DNA from: Rattus norvegicus
Taxonomy: Eukaryota > Chordata > Mammalia > Rodentia > Muridae
NCBI RefSeq assembly: GCF_036323735.1
Contig: NC_086038.1
Coordinates: forward strand, 22,724,501-22,788,500
Direction: 5' to 3'
Length of the DNA stretch: 64,000 nucleotides
The position numbers and the translations under genes are program-made. Within the stretch, counting starts at the first letter, position 1. Each line of letters begins with the position of its first letter. Below the pieces are notes generated by a model. The model made no database searches. It was given only the letters and a program-made list of their open reading frames with translations, and had not been told where the DNA came from. Below, in pieces: positions 33,568 to 46,110 of the stretch.

Positions 33568-34311
33568 TTTTTGGTTGGGAGGTTTTTAATGGCTGCTTCT
33601 ATTTCTATAGGGGTTATTGGGCTGTTTAGATGGTTTACCTGCTCTTGGTTTAACTTTGATATGTGATACTTGTTTAGAAAATCATCCATTTCATGTAGAT
33701 TTTCCAGTTTTGTTGAGTAAAGCCTTTTGTAGTAAGATCTAATAATTTTTTGAATTTCTTCCATTTCTGCTGTTATGTCTCCCTTTTCATTTCTGATTTT
33801 GTCAATTTGGCTACTGTATCTGTGTCCTTTAGTTAGTTTAGGGTCTATCTATCTTGTTGATCTATCAAAGAACCACTTTTTTGGTTTTGTTTTGTTCTGT
33901 TTTTCTATCATTCTCTTTGTTTCTAATTGGTTGACTTCTGCTCCGAGTTTAATTATTTCCTGCCCTCCACTTCTCTTGAGTATGTTTGCTTCATTTTGTA
34001 CTGGAAAACATTACAGCTTTCCAGAGTACTGTTAAGTTGCTAGTGTAAGATCTCTCTGATTTCTTTATGAGGGCACATAGTGCTATGAATTTTCCTCTTA
34101 GCACTGCTTTCCATAAGTTTGGGTAGGGTATGTCCTCATTTTCATTGAATTCTAGAAAGTCTTTATTTCTTCCCTGAACAAGTTATCATTGAGTAGAGAG
34201 TTGTTCTGTTTGCATGAGTATGTGGACTTTCAGTTGTTCTTGTTGTTATTGAAGTCTAGCCTTAGTCTGTGGTGATTTGATAGGGCACATGGAAGTATTT
34301 CAATCTTGTAA
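33237..34311 (-). pseudogene. LINE-1 ORF2 endonuclease/RT part, inverted 5' segment
   Basis: On the minus strand this encodes decayed ORF2, from the end of the endonuclease to the start of RT (for example SYYKRLYSTKLENLHEMDDF at 33665-33724). In L1 coordinates it ends at about the IQEHI peptide. The plus-strand part starting at 34312 begins with IHHDQ, so the two segments abut in the protein. It contains a (TTTA)n run at about 33521-33571. It is the inverted half of the L1 that continues to about 38245. Confidence 0.8.
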
Positions 34312-36274
34312 TTCATCACGATCAAGGAAGCTTCATCTCAGGGATGCAGGAATGGTTTAATATATGAAAATCCATCAACATAATCTACTATATAAACAAA
34401 CTCAAAGGGGGGAAGACACATTATCACCTCATTAGATGCTAAAAAAGTCCAATACCCCTTTATCTTAAAAGTCTTGGAGAGATCAGGAATTCAATGTCCA
34501 CACCTAAATATGATAAAAGCCATATATGGCAAACCAACAGCCAATATCAAATTCAATGGAGAAAAGCTTCACGTAATCCCATGAAAATCAGGGGTAAGTC
34601 AAGGTTTTCCACTCTCTCCATATTTATTCAATATAGTACTCAAAGTTATAGCTAGAGCAATAAGACAACAAAAGGATGTCAAGGGGATACAAAGTGGAAA
34701 GGACAGAGTCAAATTATCACTAGTTGTAAATGATAAGATACTGTCCATAAGCAACCCTAAAAATTATACCAGAAAACTTCTACAGATGATAAATTCAGCA
34801 AAGTGGCTGGATATAAAAATTAAATCAAAGAAATCAGTATCCTTCCTGTACACGAATGATAAACAAACTGAGAATGGAAATAGGGAAACACCATCTTTTA
34901 CAATAGTCTCAAATAATATAAAATATGTTGGTATAACTCTAACCAAATGACAGAAATGTCAAGTCTTTGAAGAAGGAAATCGAAGACTTCAGAAGATGAA
35001 AAGATCTCCCATGATCATGACTTGGTAGATTATCATAGTAAAAATGGCCAACTTACCTAAAGCAACCTACAGATTCATTGCAATCCCTATCAAAGTTCCA
35101 ACACAATGGAACTTTGTTCACAGACATGGAAAGAGCAATTCTCAACATCATATGAAAAAACAAACTAACAAACAAAAATCAGGAATCAAAAAATTCTCAA
35201 CAATAAAAGAACTTCTCGGGGAATCACCATCCTTGATTTCAAGCTGTACTATAGAGCAATAATGATAAAAAGCACATATTATTGGTACAGAGGCAGACAA
35301 GTAAATCAGTGGAATAGAATTGAAGAACCAGAAGTAAACCCACACACCTATGGACACTTGGCATTTTACAAAGAAGCTAAAACCATCCAGTGGAAAAAAG
35401 AAAGCATAATCAACAAATCAGGCTGTCTAACTGGTGGTCTTGTATATACAAGAATGCAAATTGATCCATTTTTACCTCCTTGCACAAAGCTCAAGTTCAA
35501 GTGAATCAAAGATCTCAACATAAAACCAGATACACTGACTCTAATAGAAGAGAAAGTGGGCAAGAGCCTCGAACACATGGGCACAGGGGAAAATTCCCTG
35601 AACAGAACACCAATGGCTTAGGTTTTAAGATCAGCAATTGACAAATAGGACCACATGAAATTGAAAAGCTTCTGTAAGGCAAGGACACTGTCAATAGGAC
35701 AAAATAGCAGCCTACAAATTAGGTAAAGATCTTTACTAACATTCCAAAATATACAAAGAACTCAAGAAGTTAGATTCCAAAAACCATATAACACAATTAA
35801 AAAATGGGATACAGTGCTAAACAGAGAATTCTCAGAAGAGGATCTCTTATGGGTGAGAAGAAATGTTCTTTTTCCCTAATCACCAGGGAAATGAAATCAA
35901 AATCAAAATGATTCTGAGATTCCACCTGACACCAATTAGAATGGATAAGATAAAAAACTCAAGTGACAATACATGCTGGGAAAGATATGGAGAAAGATAA
36001 ACACTCCTTAATTGCTTGTTGGATTACACACTAGTACAACTACCCTGGAAATCAATCTTGTGATTCCGCAAAAATTTGAAAATAGTTTTACCTGAAGACC
36101 CAGTTATACAACTCCTGGAAATATACCCAAAAGTTGTTCCACAATACCACAAGGACTATGTCCATAGCAGCTGTAGTTGTAATAGCCAAAAGCTGGAAAC
36201 AACCCAAGTGTCCGAATAGATACAGAAAATTGGTTCATTTACACAATGGAACACTATTTAACTATTAAAAATGA
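34312..36274 (+). pseudogene. LINE-1 ORF2 from RT palm to C-terminus, decayed
   Basis: Starts ATTCATCACGATCAAGGAAG (HHDQ region) and runs through RT and the C-terminal part. The FADD box is replaced by codons reading VNDK or similar near 34725-34737, so the catalytic aspartates are lost. Many stops occur. It is interrupted at 36275 by a nested L1 and resumes at about 37545. Confidence 0.8.
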
Positions 36275-37532
36275 GGATGGGATCAAGGACCTCCACATCA
36301 TACTAGATACACTCAAACTAAGAGAAAAAAGTGGGGAAGAGTCATGAACACATGGGTACTGGGAAAATTTCCTGAACAAAACACCAATGGCTTATGCTCT
36401 AAGATCAAGAATTGACAAATGGGACCTCATAAAACTGCAAAGCTTCTGTAAGGCAAAGGACATTGTCATTAGGACAAAATGGCAACCAACAGATTGGAAA
36501 AAAGATGTTTACCAATCCTACATCTGATAGAGGACTAATATCCAAAATATACAAAGAACTCATGAAGTTAGACTCCAGGGAGTCAAATAAGCCTATTAAA
36601 AGTGGGGTACAGAGCTAAAGAAAGAATTCATAGCTGAGGAATGTCGAATGGCTGAGAAGTATCTAAAGAAATGTTCAACATCCTTAGTCATCAGGGAAAT
36701 GCAAATCAAAACAACCCTGAGATTTCACCTCACACCAGTGAGAATGGCTAAGATAAAAAACTCAGGTGACAGCAGATGCTGGCGAGGATGTGGAGAAAGT
36801 AGAACACTTCTCCATTGTTGGTGGGATTGCAAACTGGTATAACCACTCTGGAAATCAGTCTGGATATTCCTCAGAAAATTGGACATTCCAGGACTTGAGA
36901 ACCCATCTATACCTCTCCTGGGCATATACCCAAAAGATGCTCCAACATATATCAAAGACTATGTTCATATCAGCCTTATTTATAATTGCCAGAAGCTGGA
37001 AAGATCCCAGATGCCCTTCAACAGAGGAACGGATACAGAAAATGTGGTACATCTATACAATGGAATACTACCCAGCTATGAAAAACAATGACTTTATGAA
37101 ATTCATAGGCATATGAATTGAACTAGAAAATATCATCCTGAGTGAGGTAACCCACTCACAGAAAAGCACACATGGTATGCACTCACTGATAAGTGGATAT
37201 TAGCCCAAAAGCTCAAATTACCCAAGATACAATCCATAGACCACATGAAGCTCAAAAAGAAGGTTGACCGAAATGCTGATGCCTCACTCCTTAAAAGGGG
37301 GAACAAAAATATCCATAGGAGAGGATATGGAGACAAAGTTTAGAGCAGAGACTGAAGGAATAGCCATTCAGAGCCTGCCCCACATGTGGCCCATATATAT
37401 ATATATACAACCACCAAAAGTAGATAAGATTGATCAAGCTAGGAAGTGCATGTTGACAGGTACTGGAGGGGATAGGGGGCTTATGAACTGGAAACCAGAA
37501 AAGGGTTTTGAATGTAAATAAAGAAATGTCCA
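36275..37532 (+). mobile_element. Nested 5'-truncated LINE-1
   Basis: At 36275 the sequence jumps back to an earlier part of ORF2 (WDQGPPHH/IKDLHI region) and then runs through the ORF2 end and 3'UTR to AATAAAGAAATGTCC near 37518. Flanks ATTAAAAATGA (36264-36274) and ATTAAAAAATGA (37533-37544) are a target duplication, with one A difference that may come from the tail. It is cleaner than its host L1 but its frame is broken. Confidence 0.85.
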
Positions 37533-37544
37533 ATTAAAAAATGA

Positions 37545-38245
37545 CAGGCAAATGGATTGAACTAGAAAGTATGATTCTGTGTGAATTAACACAGACCCCA
37601 AAGGACATGCATGGTATATATCTAAAACTTAGAAGGGATACAGAATAATCATGAGAGTCAGAGGGAAGGAGCAAACTGGGTTGAAGGGGGGAGAGTAGAG
37701 AGGGACAGAATCAAGTATAGCGAGAGACAGGAGGGTCACCCAGAAATCCAGGATAATGAATTCAAATACACAGCAGTGGGTGTAAGGGATGAGGGGCAAC
37801 TTCTAGAAATTCTCAGAGACTTGGAATGTGAGAGGCTACCAGGGCTCAGTGGGGATGACATTAGTTGAAACACAGAACAGTGGAGAGATGGACCCAGCAG
37901 AGACCATTACCAGTAGATAGACATGGCCCCCGTTGAGGCAGTAGGCCACCCACCCATCTTCAAAAATTTTAATCCAGAATTGTTCTTGTCTAATGGAAAT
38001 GCAGGGCCAAAAAATGGGGTAGAGATTAAATGAAAGGCCACCCAGTGACAGGCTCAACTTAGGATCCATCTCATGGGTGCTCATCAAATCCTGGCTCTGT
38101 TACTAAGGCCAGATTGTACCTACAGACAGGAGCCTAGCATGGCTGTCCTCTGAAAGGCTTTATCAGCAAGTGACCGAGACAGATGCATTTACTTACAGTC
38201 ATCCATTAGTTGGGACAGAAGTAGAGTAAGGAGATGAGAACTGTT
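37545..38245 (+). other. End of the host L1: ORF2 terminus and 3'UTR
   Basis: Resumes with CAGGCAAATGGATTGAACTA exactly where the host ORF2 was cut, then runs through L1 3'UTR (CTGGCTCTGTTACTAAGGCC, AGCCTAGCATGGCTGTCCTC). The 3' end is blurred by the GA-rich tract that follows. Confidence 0.75.
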
Positions 38246-38274
38246 TTGAAATGATGGGGGAAGTATAAAGACAG

Positions 38275-38342
<68 letters not shown>

Positions 38343-38494
38343 GATAGAGAGAGACAGAGAGAGACAGGGAGGGGGAAAGGAGAGGGAGAAGGGAGAGGGA
38401 GACAGAGGGAGAGGAAGAGGGAGAGGGGGAGGGAGAGGGAGAGGGAGGGGGAGAGGGAGAGAACAGAACAGAACAGAACAGAACAGAACAGAAT
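38275..38494. repeat. (GA)n / GGGAGA-rich purine tract with (AGAAC)n
   Basis: A pure GA run (38276-38332) passes into GACAGAGA and GGGAGA units, then about seven AGAAC units (38461-38494). All reading frames across it (up to 114 codons) are simple-sequence artefacts. Confidence 0.95.
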
Positions 38495-38569
38495 GAAAAG
38501 TGTTAGGGGAGAGATATAGATATATAAAGACAAAGAGAGTCACTACCCTGGCTGCCAGTAATGAGAAGA

Positions 38570-38745
38570 AATGAAGGCATTTATTTATGCTGGAGTTCTA
38601 TTAAACATCCCGTATTGTACATTGTGTTTCTTATCCTCCCAAGCAGTGCTACCAGCTGGGGGACCCAGAGGTCACGCACAAGAGTACTTGGGGGGGATTT
38701 CACAATATTAATATCTAGGAGACACTTCTCCACCACAGGATTTCT
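38570..38745 (-). mobile_element. Fragment of a rodent repeat (weak)
   Basis: GTGCTACCAGCTGGGGGACC and the following AGTACTTGGGGGGGATTTCA resemble the end of the same family as 49470-49820. The match is short. Confidence 0.35.
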
Positions 38746-39611
38746 ATTGCTTGAGGTTTGGTTATAGAGAAAAGGTGACGTATTAATAAGCCCCTATACT
38801 GTGAATATGTCTTTACACTTTTGAACATCTCTCCAAACAGCTAGGTCATAGCTTTTGTGTCACTGGTCCTAAGCAAGCTAAAAACAGTGTATCAGGAGTG
38901 TTCTCATTTTATACTCTTGCCAAAGTCTCAAGTTTTCTACCCATAGCGTTTTTACAGGAGTCTTCTAAGAATGGTAGGTTTAGATATGACTAGAGCTTTT
39001 ACTTTTCAGTGAAGACTGCGATGGGAAACACCTTTTTTTAAAATCTCTTATAGGCCATGAGCAGTTCCTTTGTGGGTCCATGCCTTGTCACCAGTTTGTC
39101 CACTTTGTCTGTATTATCTAATTATTTTGCAGCTTACCTTTATCAAGTATGAATACACTTCCTCCACTAAAGGTGATGCACATGGATAACATCGTCCAGA
39201 CTTAGATTAGCATTTTCATTCTGCTAATTGTGTGTCTTTGTGACAACATCTGTCATCTGAATTAAGAATCCCTAAGTGGCTTGTCCTTTATAAGGGTTAC
39301 AGGATTCTACCTAAATAATCTTTGCTCACCTATATGGACAAATTATCACTCATTTTCAGTTGAGAATGGCGCTCTCTACTGTGTTCATGAGCACACATAA
39401 TCTGTAAGACACTGGCTTCTCTGTGAGGTCTGAGAGTGGTAATGGACTTAATTTGAATAGCACTGACAGTTGTTCTATTTTGAATGGATTTATGCTAAAA
39501 TGTCTTTAAAAGTTGTATATTTAAATTTATAAACTAAAACACTGCATGTAAATATATATTTATGTTATACTTATATATTACCAATTTACATATGAATACA
39601 TAAGTTTTAAA
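38746..39611. other. No recognised feature
   Basis: AT-rich, no long frame and no named repeat. Confidence 0.45.
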
Positions 39612-39824
39612 TGTGTGTGCGTGCACGCATGCGCACTCGAGTGCATGCATGCACATGTGTGGTACACAGGTGCCTTGTAATAGGCACATGAATGGAAGTC
39701 AGAAGTCAGAGGACAACTTGCTGTATTTATCTTCTTCTGCCATGCTGGTCCTGAGGACTGTTCAGAGGTTGTCCATCCTGGTGGCAAGCTCTTTTATTTG
39801 CTGAGCCATCTTCTAGCCCTGCCC
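39612..39824 (-). mobile_element. B3 SINE, minus strand
   Basis: Begins in a TG/CA-rich end (GTGTGTGCGTGCACGCATGC), then AGTCAGAGGACAACTTGCTG, CATGCTGGTCCTGAGGACTG and GCTGAGCCATCTTCTAGCCC. This is B3 in reverse complement. Confidence 0.8.
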
Positions 39825-40380
39825 CCCATTTTTGGCCTTTAAGCTTGGTTCACTGCATATGTTTTTGGGAGTCTCTTTCATCATTTTTCTTCTATTATGA
39901 TTCTCGGGAATGCATATTTTAAAATGTTGGTGATTTTAGTTCACTGGCCAAGTCCATGTGTGCTAGGCTGGAAAGAGCAGTAAGGCGGTTCTGCTGAAGC
40001 ATCCTCTTAACTCCTCAGCCATTTCTTCTCAGGTACTTATTTGCCATGTAACAGCAGTAGGAAACACCTCCCAGGGCCTGTTCTTCCTGTTTCCAGGCTA
40101 ATTACTTAACCTCTGGGTTAATGACATTTTTACTTACAGCTTAGCACAAAGGTGAAAGGGAGGTCGGCTTGTCTGTTTTTCTAAATAGGCCCTCTGCCAT
40201 TTCCTGTATGACTTGGACTAGTCTCTAGAGTGCACAGCCGTGAAGGACTTCATCTAACCACATTCCGTCCTTATTTATTGGTACCCTGGTGCTTTAATTC
40301 CTCCTATCTGAATATTAAGAGCCTATCCCCTTTGTTGTACTACTGAGTTTGTTTCTGTGATACCATGTTATATTTCTATC
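39825..40380. other. No recognised feature
   Basis: Nothing nameable is seen apart from short T-rich runs. Confidence 0.4.
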
Positions 40381-40520
40381 TTTCTTTCTTTTTTGGCTAT
40401 TTTATGTATTTATATTTCAAACGCTATCACTTTTCCTCCCTCTCCCCTTCCCCTTCCCCTGCTTCCATGAAGATGCTCCCACTCCCACCTACCCACTGCC
40501 ACCTTCTCTATGCAGCATTA
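40381..40520 (-). mobile_element. Short LINE-1 3' end, minus strand
   Basis: TATTTATATTTCAAACGCTA followed by CCTCCCTCTCCCCTTCCCC is the reverse complement of an L1 3' terminus. Only about 140 bases are present. Confidence 0.7.
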
Positions 40521-40604
40521 AATTGACTTTGTTTTCTTTTACATTTGCTGTCACCTCATTGAATTTTGGTTGAAAGTTAGCACACTATAGGTGTTCATTT
40601 TCTG

Positions 40605-40700
40605 TGATGGTTGGCTTTAATGTTGACTTACCACAAATTAGAATCAGCTGAGCGGCGACCTTCACGTGAAGAATTGTTTGACTTGCTCTAACTGATGAAG
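40605..40700 (+). mobile_element. Fragment of the CAACTTGACAC-type rodent repeat
   Basis: GATGGTTGGCTTTAATGTTG, then AATTAGAATCAGCTGAGCGG and GTGAAGAATTGTTTGACTTG, follow the order of the repeat at 31955. It is short and diverged. Confidence 0.4.
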
Positions 40701-40887
40701 AAAGACCCCATCCCCTGAAGGTGATATGCTCCCCCTGGAAAACACCAAATTAAAATAGGGCATTACAGAAAGAAGATGCTTTGCCTTTTGTAAGCGGAGT
40801 GTTTGCAGTCTCTCATGTACATAAGATATTGATTGTTATACTATTTCAATTGTACACATGCATTCTGTTGCTTATGTTCCTCTAGAG

Positions 40888-41076
40888 CAGTGCTTCTCAA
40901 CCTTCCTAATGCTTAACTCTTTAATACAGTTCTTCCTGTTGTGGCAACCCCCAACCATAAAATTCATTTTATTACTACTTCATAATTTTAATTCTACTCT
41001 TCTGAATCATAATGTAAATAGTTCTGGAGGTAGAAGTTTGCCAAAGGGGTTGGAATCCACAGGTTGAGAACCACGA
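40888..41076 (+). mobile_element. hAT-type non-autonomous DNA transposon (URR1-like)
   Basis: The 189-bp element starts CAGTGCTTCTCAACC and ends GGTTGAGAACCACGA, inverted ends sharing TTCTCAACC. Flanks CTCTAGAG (40880-40887) and CTTTAGAG (41077-41084) form an 8-bp target duplication with one mismatch, as expected for hAT elements. The body (AACCATAAAATTCATTTTAT) fits the rodent URR1 family. No transposase is encoded. Confidence 0.8.
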
Positions 41077-41189
41077 CTTTAGAGGACCCTGCCTGACAGT
41101 CTTTCTAACCCAATCTTTATGATAATTATTTCTAGCATATTTTTGTTTATTAATTATATATGTATATATATATATGTATCTTTATGGAT

Positions 41190-41545
41190 GTCCATATCAA
41201 AAGTGCTTCTGTGAGATCATGGTCTAAGCAGGTTTTCCCATGTGTATGATGTTGTTTTGGAAGGCAGTGTCAGCTTTTGGAGTCTGGCTTAGTTATGATA
41301 GTAGTAAGTCCCTGGGTGTGGGCCTAAAATGGTTACAGCCATGCTAATTCCAGCGCACTTTCTCTTTCTTCATCCAGTATCACGTGAACAAGCACCTACA
41401 CCACACTTCTCCAACACTGATCAAAAGATGCTGCTCTGCCTTCCCCACCATGATGGATTAAGGCACCTCAAAACCATGGGCCTAAAGAAATATTTTGTCT
41501 TCTAGTAGTTTTCACAGGTATTTGACTCACAGCAATACAAAATTA
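41190..41545 (+). mobile_element. Possible solo MaLR-type LTR
   Basis: The 3' half carries the MaLR pattern CCTTCCCCACCATGATGGAT, then CCTCAAAACCATGGGCCTAA and GACTCACAGCAATACAAAAT, in the same order as the LTR at 29141. The left boundary is uncertain. Confidence 0.45.
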
Positions 41546-42509
41546 ACTGGTCCAACACACACACACAAACAAATGTATGTGCATACTTATATGAGTATAT
41601 TTGCATACATGTATACATACACACATATCTGATGTATGCCTGTTTGTATGTGAACTTTAATAGTTCTATACATTTGTACATTTTAAAATGGGAACATGTA
41701 TAGGTATTGATATATATATATATAAATGTATGTATATGTGTTTAAATTTATTTATGTTATAGGGAAGTGCATGTAGTAGATTACCTCATGTTTAAACTAA
41801 ATTTCATAAATAAAATAATTTTATATGAATTACTTCCTTTTGAACCTTCTGTGAATGCTATAAAATATTAACATCTGAGTGAAGGTGGTTGAACAGCTCA
41901 TCACTGAGCCTGATAACTGTTAAATCAAGAAACAAAAAACTTAATGTAGAGAAAGGAAAGGAAGCTACACCAGGTAGCTTGAATATACCCATTCTTCTCA
42001 GGTAATGCTACTCACTGGCATTGTGGCATGCATGAGTGTGTTGAAAATAAGCTCAGATATAATGTATTCATGAGCTATAATACGTATCATAGGCTTAGGT
42101 TGTCTCTGGAACTCTTTCAAAATTGTGGGCAAGCGACTAGCTGCAGTTGTGCCAGCTGCAGCTAATTTGTTCATGTTTATTATAATTATTCAGGGCATTC
42201 TCAGAAGGTCAGTGGCCTCACTGGTCCCCTAACCAGCTCTTTTTAGAACTATTCACACTATTGTAATAGTGATATTGTGAAAGATGTCTTTTCAGATACT
42301 GCAGTTAAAAGGAAGGATTAAAGCAGGCTCTCTTACGCAGCTAGTGAAGTGCTTCTCTGAGCCAGAGAGGCAGGGTTTGAAGTTAGTCTAATTTGTTATT
42401 AAGGTAATTATCAGGGAGATGGCATTCCTGAATACTAGACACGCAAGCAACCCTATTAAAAATTCTAATTCAAGTTAATATGAACCCATAAAATCTTTCA
42501 CACTTTTCC
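41546..42509. other. AT/CA-rich stretch, no gene
   Basis: CA and TATA microsatellite-like runs at about 41555-41760 are followed by sequence with no recognised content. Confidence 0.45.
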
Positions 42510-43080
42510 TTTACAATTGTCTATTGGGTAGTTGAGGACTTCCCACAACGTGTTTTGATTATATTCCTCCCTTTCTGCTAGTTTCACTAGCTCCTCCCAG
42601 ATCCATAACTGCTTCCCTATTCACCCAAACTTGTGGTCCCTTTTCTCCTGCCTTATTATCAATTACTTCTATGAGGCCTGCAATGTAATGTAACACATTA
42701 CGTGCAATGTTTTATAATGCTCACTTCTCCCTCCACTGCTAAAGGTCCATCACCCACCTTCATAGGTTAACCAATTGTCCTCTTTGTCTGGTAACCTATC
42801 AAGTCTATTTTGTGATGCTCATAGATCTTGGACATGTGGTCTTCACTCGAAAGTGGTCAACCTATTGAGGTAGAACTCTTAAAATTGACTCTTCCTTTCT
42901 CAGCAGGTGACAATGACTCTTTAGCTAGGGTCAGAATTCTGTGTTTATTGTCCCTCTTCATACTGGAATCTCATCTCTCTTGACCTTTCCTAGGTCTTAT
43001 GTATGCTATGACCGCACCTGTAATTCATATGTATAACGACTGTGCACACACCATTTTTATTCTAATTCATTAAACTTCCC
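42510..43080 (-). mobile_element. Old Lx-type LINE-1 3'UTR, minus strand
   Basis: The pyrimidine-rich ATTCCTCCCTTTCTGCTAG, AGCTCCTCCCAGATCCATAA, GATCTTGGACATGTGGTCTT and GACTCTTTAGCTAGGGTCAG match the antisense of an old murid L1 3' region known to me. It is diverged and has an unexplained stretch near 42660-42720. Confidence 0.5.
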
Positions 43081-44715
43081 ATAGTATGATGAACCTTTAA
43101 TTTTAGTTAATAGCACATGTCAACACTAAAAAGTATGTACTTTTATGTTACTATCTAATGACAATATATTTGCCTTAGTTAAATAAGCAGAACTGAAGAT
43201 AGCATTCTAATATGGCCAATGAGATGATAATGAAAAGACAATGCTATGATAAAATTGCTTTTTTATATGGGAGTCAGTCTAAATAAAATATATTTGATAA
43301 AAATGTATACAATATTCCATCTGGCAATCAAATAAATTCAAATGTATTTAGTAAAATAAATAGTACATTGAACCTTATAAATTACATATTAATATCATTA
43401 TTAATATACAATTGGTGAACAGAATTGGTGAAGCAGAGACCAGATTCGTGATCTGAGGGCACTGACGCATGGCCATTAGAATAATGTCTCAATATTTTTT
43501 ATATAATTAGCTAGAGACAGTGAGATGAGTTTGAGAAATATTTATGCAGCAGAGACTTGCTAGACACTACTGAAGTTATTTTTTTGTTGCAGAGCACCAG
43601 AATGAAGAAATGGCTCATGCTGCCTTACATATTGATTCTCTCCTTTTAGTGGAAAGTTGACCCAAATGATGTATCATTTAGAATCTAGAGCAGTTAACAA
43701 TTTCTATTTATCCTCTTTCCAAGACTCTTTTCTCTTGCATTTGTTGTTGAGATGCAGATAATTCCCAGGATCCATTGAACCTCAGGGACTGATGAAGTCA
43801 CTGAGAAGTGTGACTGTACCAATGTACACCATGTGACTAAGATGTGTAGGATCTGTGATTTTAGAGTATATGCTTTACCCAAGGAATTCAAGGTTCCTTT
43901 TTGTACTAAGCATCCATTCCTTTAAAGATCCCCAACAAATCCTTACTCAATTTCTCTTCTTCAATGAGAAATGAGGATTATTTGTTCATGCCTAAACATA
44001 TTGGATTTTGTTGACTCATATCTATTCTTGAAGTCCAGGCTAACAGACTCTTGGGCCTCTGCACACGCCCATTACTGCTTCATTTCTGATGGCTTTGAAC
44101 GTGTCTTTCTTCCATGAATGTTAGAGTAACTGAGAGAGCAGTTCTCAGCCTTTCTTACAGTTATATCTGCTATGGGTGATTTCTGTCTGACTTAACTCAC
44201 ATGCCTCTCTTTGCAAACTCTACATTCCAAGTTCTGACTATCTCCACTTGGTCCTAAATATATCTAAAATAGAATTATCAAATAAAAAACCTAAACACCT
44301 CTGCTGAGGCTTTACTGAAACAGTTCTCTTTCTAGGCTTCACTTCAGGTTGCAATGTTCAGTCATCTAGCTAATTGCTATGAAACTCAAGGAAATATCTT
44401 TTATTTCTATCCTCATCTCCCAGATTCTGACTCATGTTGGTCTTTATGCAACTCTGTTGCTTCTTATAGCTTCCCAAGACAAAGAATTTTCTAATTTGGA
44501 GTCAGGAATTTTCCAGCCTGGAGCTGTAAGTCCATGTCATGTAAAACAGTGACTGGATGGGTTAGAAGGCCTCGGGGTACACTCACTACAGTTGTTTAGG
44601 TAAATTGACATGATGCCAAACTGTGGTCTAAATGTGTTCACTCTTATATAAATGCTGGTCTTTCCTTTAGTCAGAGAAGCTGCTCTTTAAAATAAAATAA
44701 AACAAATTCCCCTGT
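43081..44715. other. No recognised feature
   Basis: AT-rich DNA with short frames only; no repeat family recognised. Confidence 0.45.
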
Positions 44716-44719
44716 TTCT

Positions 44720-44850
44720 GATATATATATATGTATATATATATGCTTTCTCCTACTTCATATATATATATAGATATAGATATAGGTATAGATGTTATAG
44801 ATATAGATGATTAGATAGAGATAGATAGGTATATGTATAGATAGATATAT
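44720..44850. repeat. (TA)n and (GATA)n microsatellites
   Basis: Two TATATA blocks with internal ATGT are followed by GATATA/GATAGA units. Confidence 0.9.
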
Positions 44851-45605
44851 ACCCTTAATCTAGTCAGTTAGTGTTGCCCATATATGTATGGGTGTGGAGC
44901 CATTCAGCCAGGCATTAGATATCAAAAAGAAGCCATAGCCTCAAAAAAGAATCTTTCATGCCTACCTCCCACAGAAACTATCATGTATAGCTCTTCAGGA
45001 AGCAATGGAGCCTGGAGGTTAACTAATCAGTCTATATTAGTATAGTGACTGGCTTGATCTTATGGGAGTCTTGGGAAGAAAATCGTGACTGCTATGAGTT
45101 CATGCATGGGCTAACCATATCACGGCCGGAAGACTGAATTTCAGGGCACTTATTTCCATTCTCTGTCGCTTACATTCTGTCTTGCATTCCGTCTCCTCTT
45201 CTTCAGTATTCCCAGGGCCTTGGTGGCTGAGGACTAGGCACTCAGTCCCATGTCCTCATCATATGACCAAGAATACATCACCCCACTGAGTACTACCGAC
45301 TGCCAAAAAAAGAGCGTCTCTGGCTCAAAAGAAGCATCTCTGACCAAGGTTGAGAATAGCCCAGTATGTGAGTGTGAACATAAATATAGAGAAGGAAATT
45401 CGACAGCATAAATATTTAGTAAAATAACAATAGCAGCTATGGACTTTGGACCAGGATGAGGAGGCAGCAATTTCCTGCTGTGGGTGAATCCTCAATCCAA
45501 TGAGAATGTGATTAGTGATCCCACAACGCCTGTGACATTATTACACCAGTGAACACATTGCCCGGCCACAATATCCATGTTATAACTTTTCATGGTATCC
45601 TGAAG
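44851..45605. other. No recognised feature
   Basis: No repeat or gene is identified. Confidence 0.4.
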
Positions 45606-46110
45606 CTCTCCCATGTCCTACTTTTGGATTTTTTTCCTAAATTTAGCATTGATCTTTATTCTGTGGGGCAATTCCTCTACCTTATCATTCAAACCTAATA
45701 CTCTGTTTTCCAAATGATCCCATTTATTTGTGGGACTTTGCACTGAGAATTTTCTTTAGTTTATTGATTTTTTTTTCACTTCTAACGTCATCTAGGTTTG
45801 TTTCTTATTCAGTAATCCTAACTTTCTATTGAATTCTGTTTTCATATATTGGATTGAACTTTGCCTTCGTACCCTTTGGTTTTGTTCTCTTGGAGTGTAC
45901 CCATGCTTGCTTTGAGCCTCTTGAACATAGTTATAATCATTCTTTTAGACTTCTTGTTAAGGAATCCATGCATTTTTGCTGGAGTTCATTATCAGAGCTT
46001 AGACTTTTGGAGGAGATATGCTTTAGGTTTTCTTATTGTTTTTGCTTCTGTGCTGGGACTTGTGAATCTAGTTAATTGGTTGAAATATGAGGCAGGAGTG
46101 CTGATAGTCT
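45606..46110 (-). mobile_element. Possible ancient L1/HAL1-like ORF1 region, minus strand
   Basis: The T-rich strand has the look of an antisense coiled-coil ORF1 (TTCTATTGAATTCTGTTTTC, CTTGAACATAGTTATAATCA). The similarity is to general L1 ORF1 style, not to a specific family, so this is tentative. Confidence 0.35.

Noticed and set aside
38189..38543. Overlapping Ser/Leu- and Arg/Glu-repeat frames
   Set aside because: They are encoded by the GA/CT microsatellite and purine tract, not by a gene.
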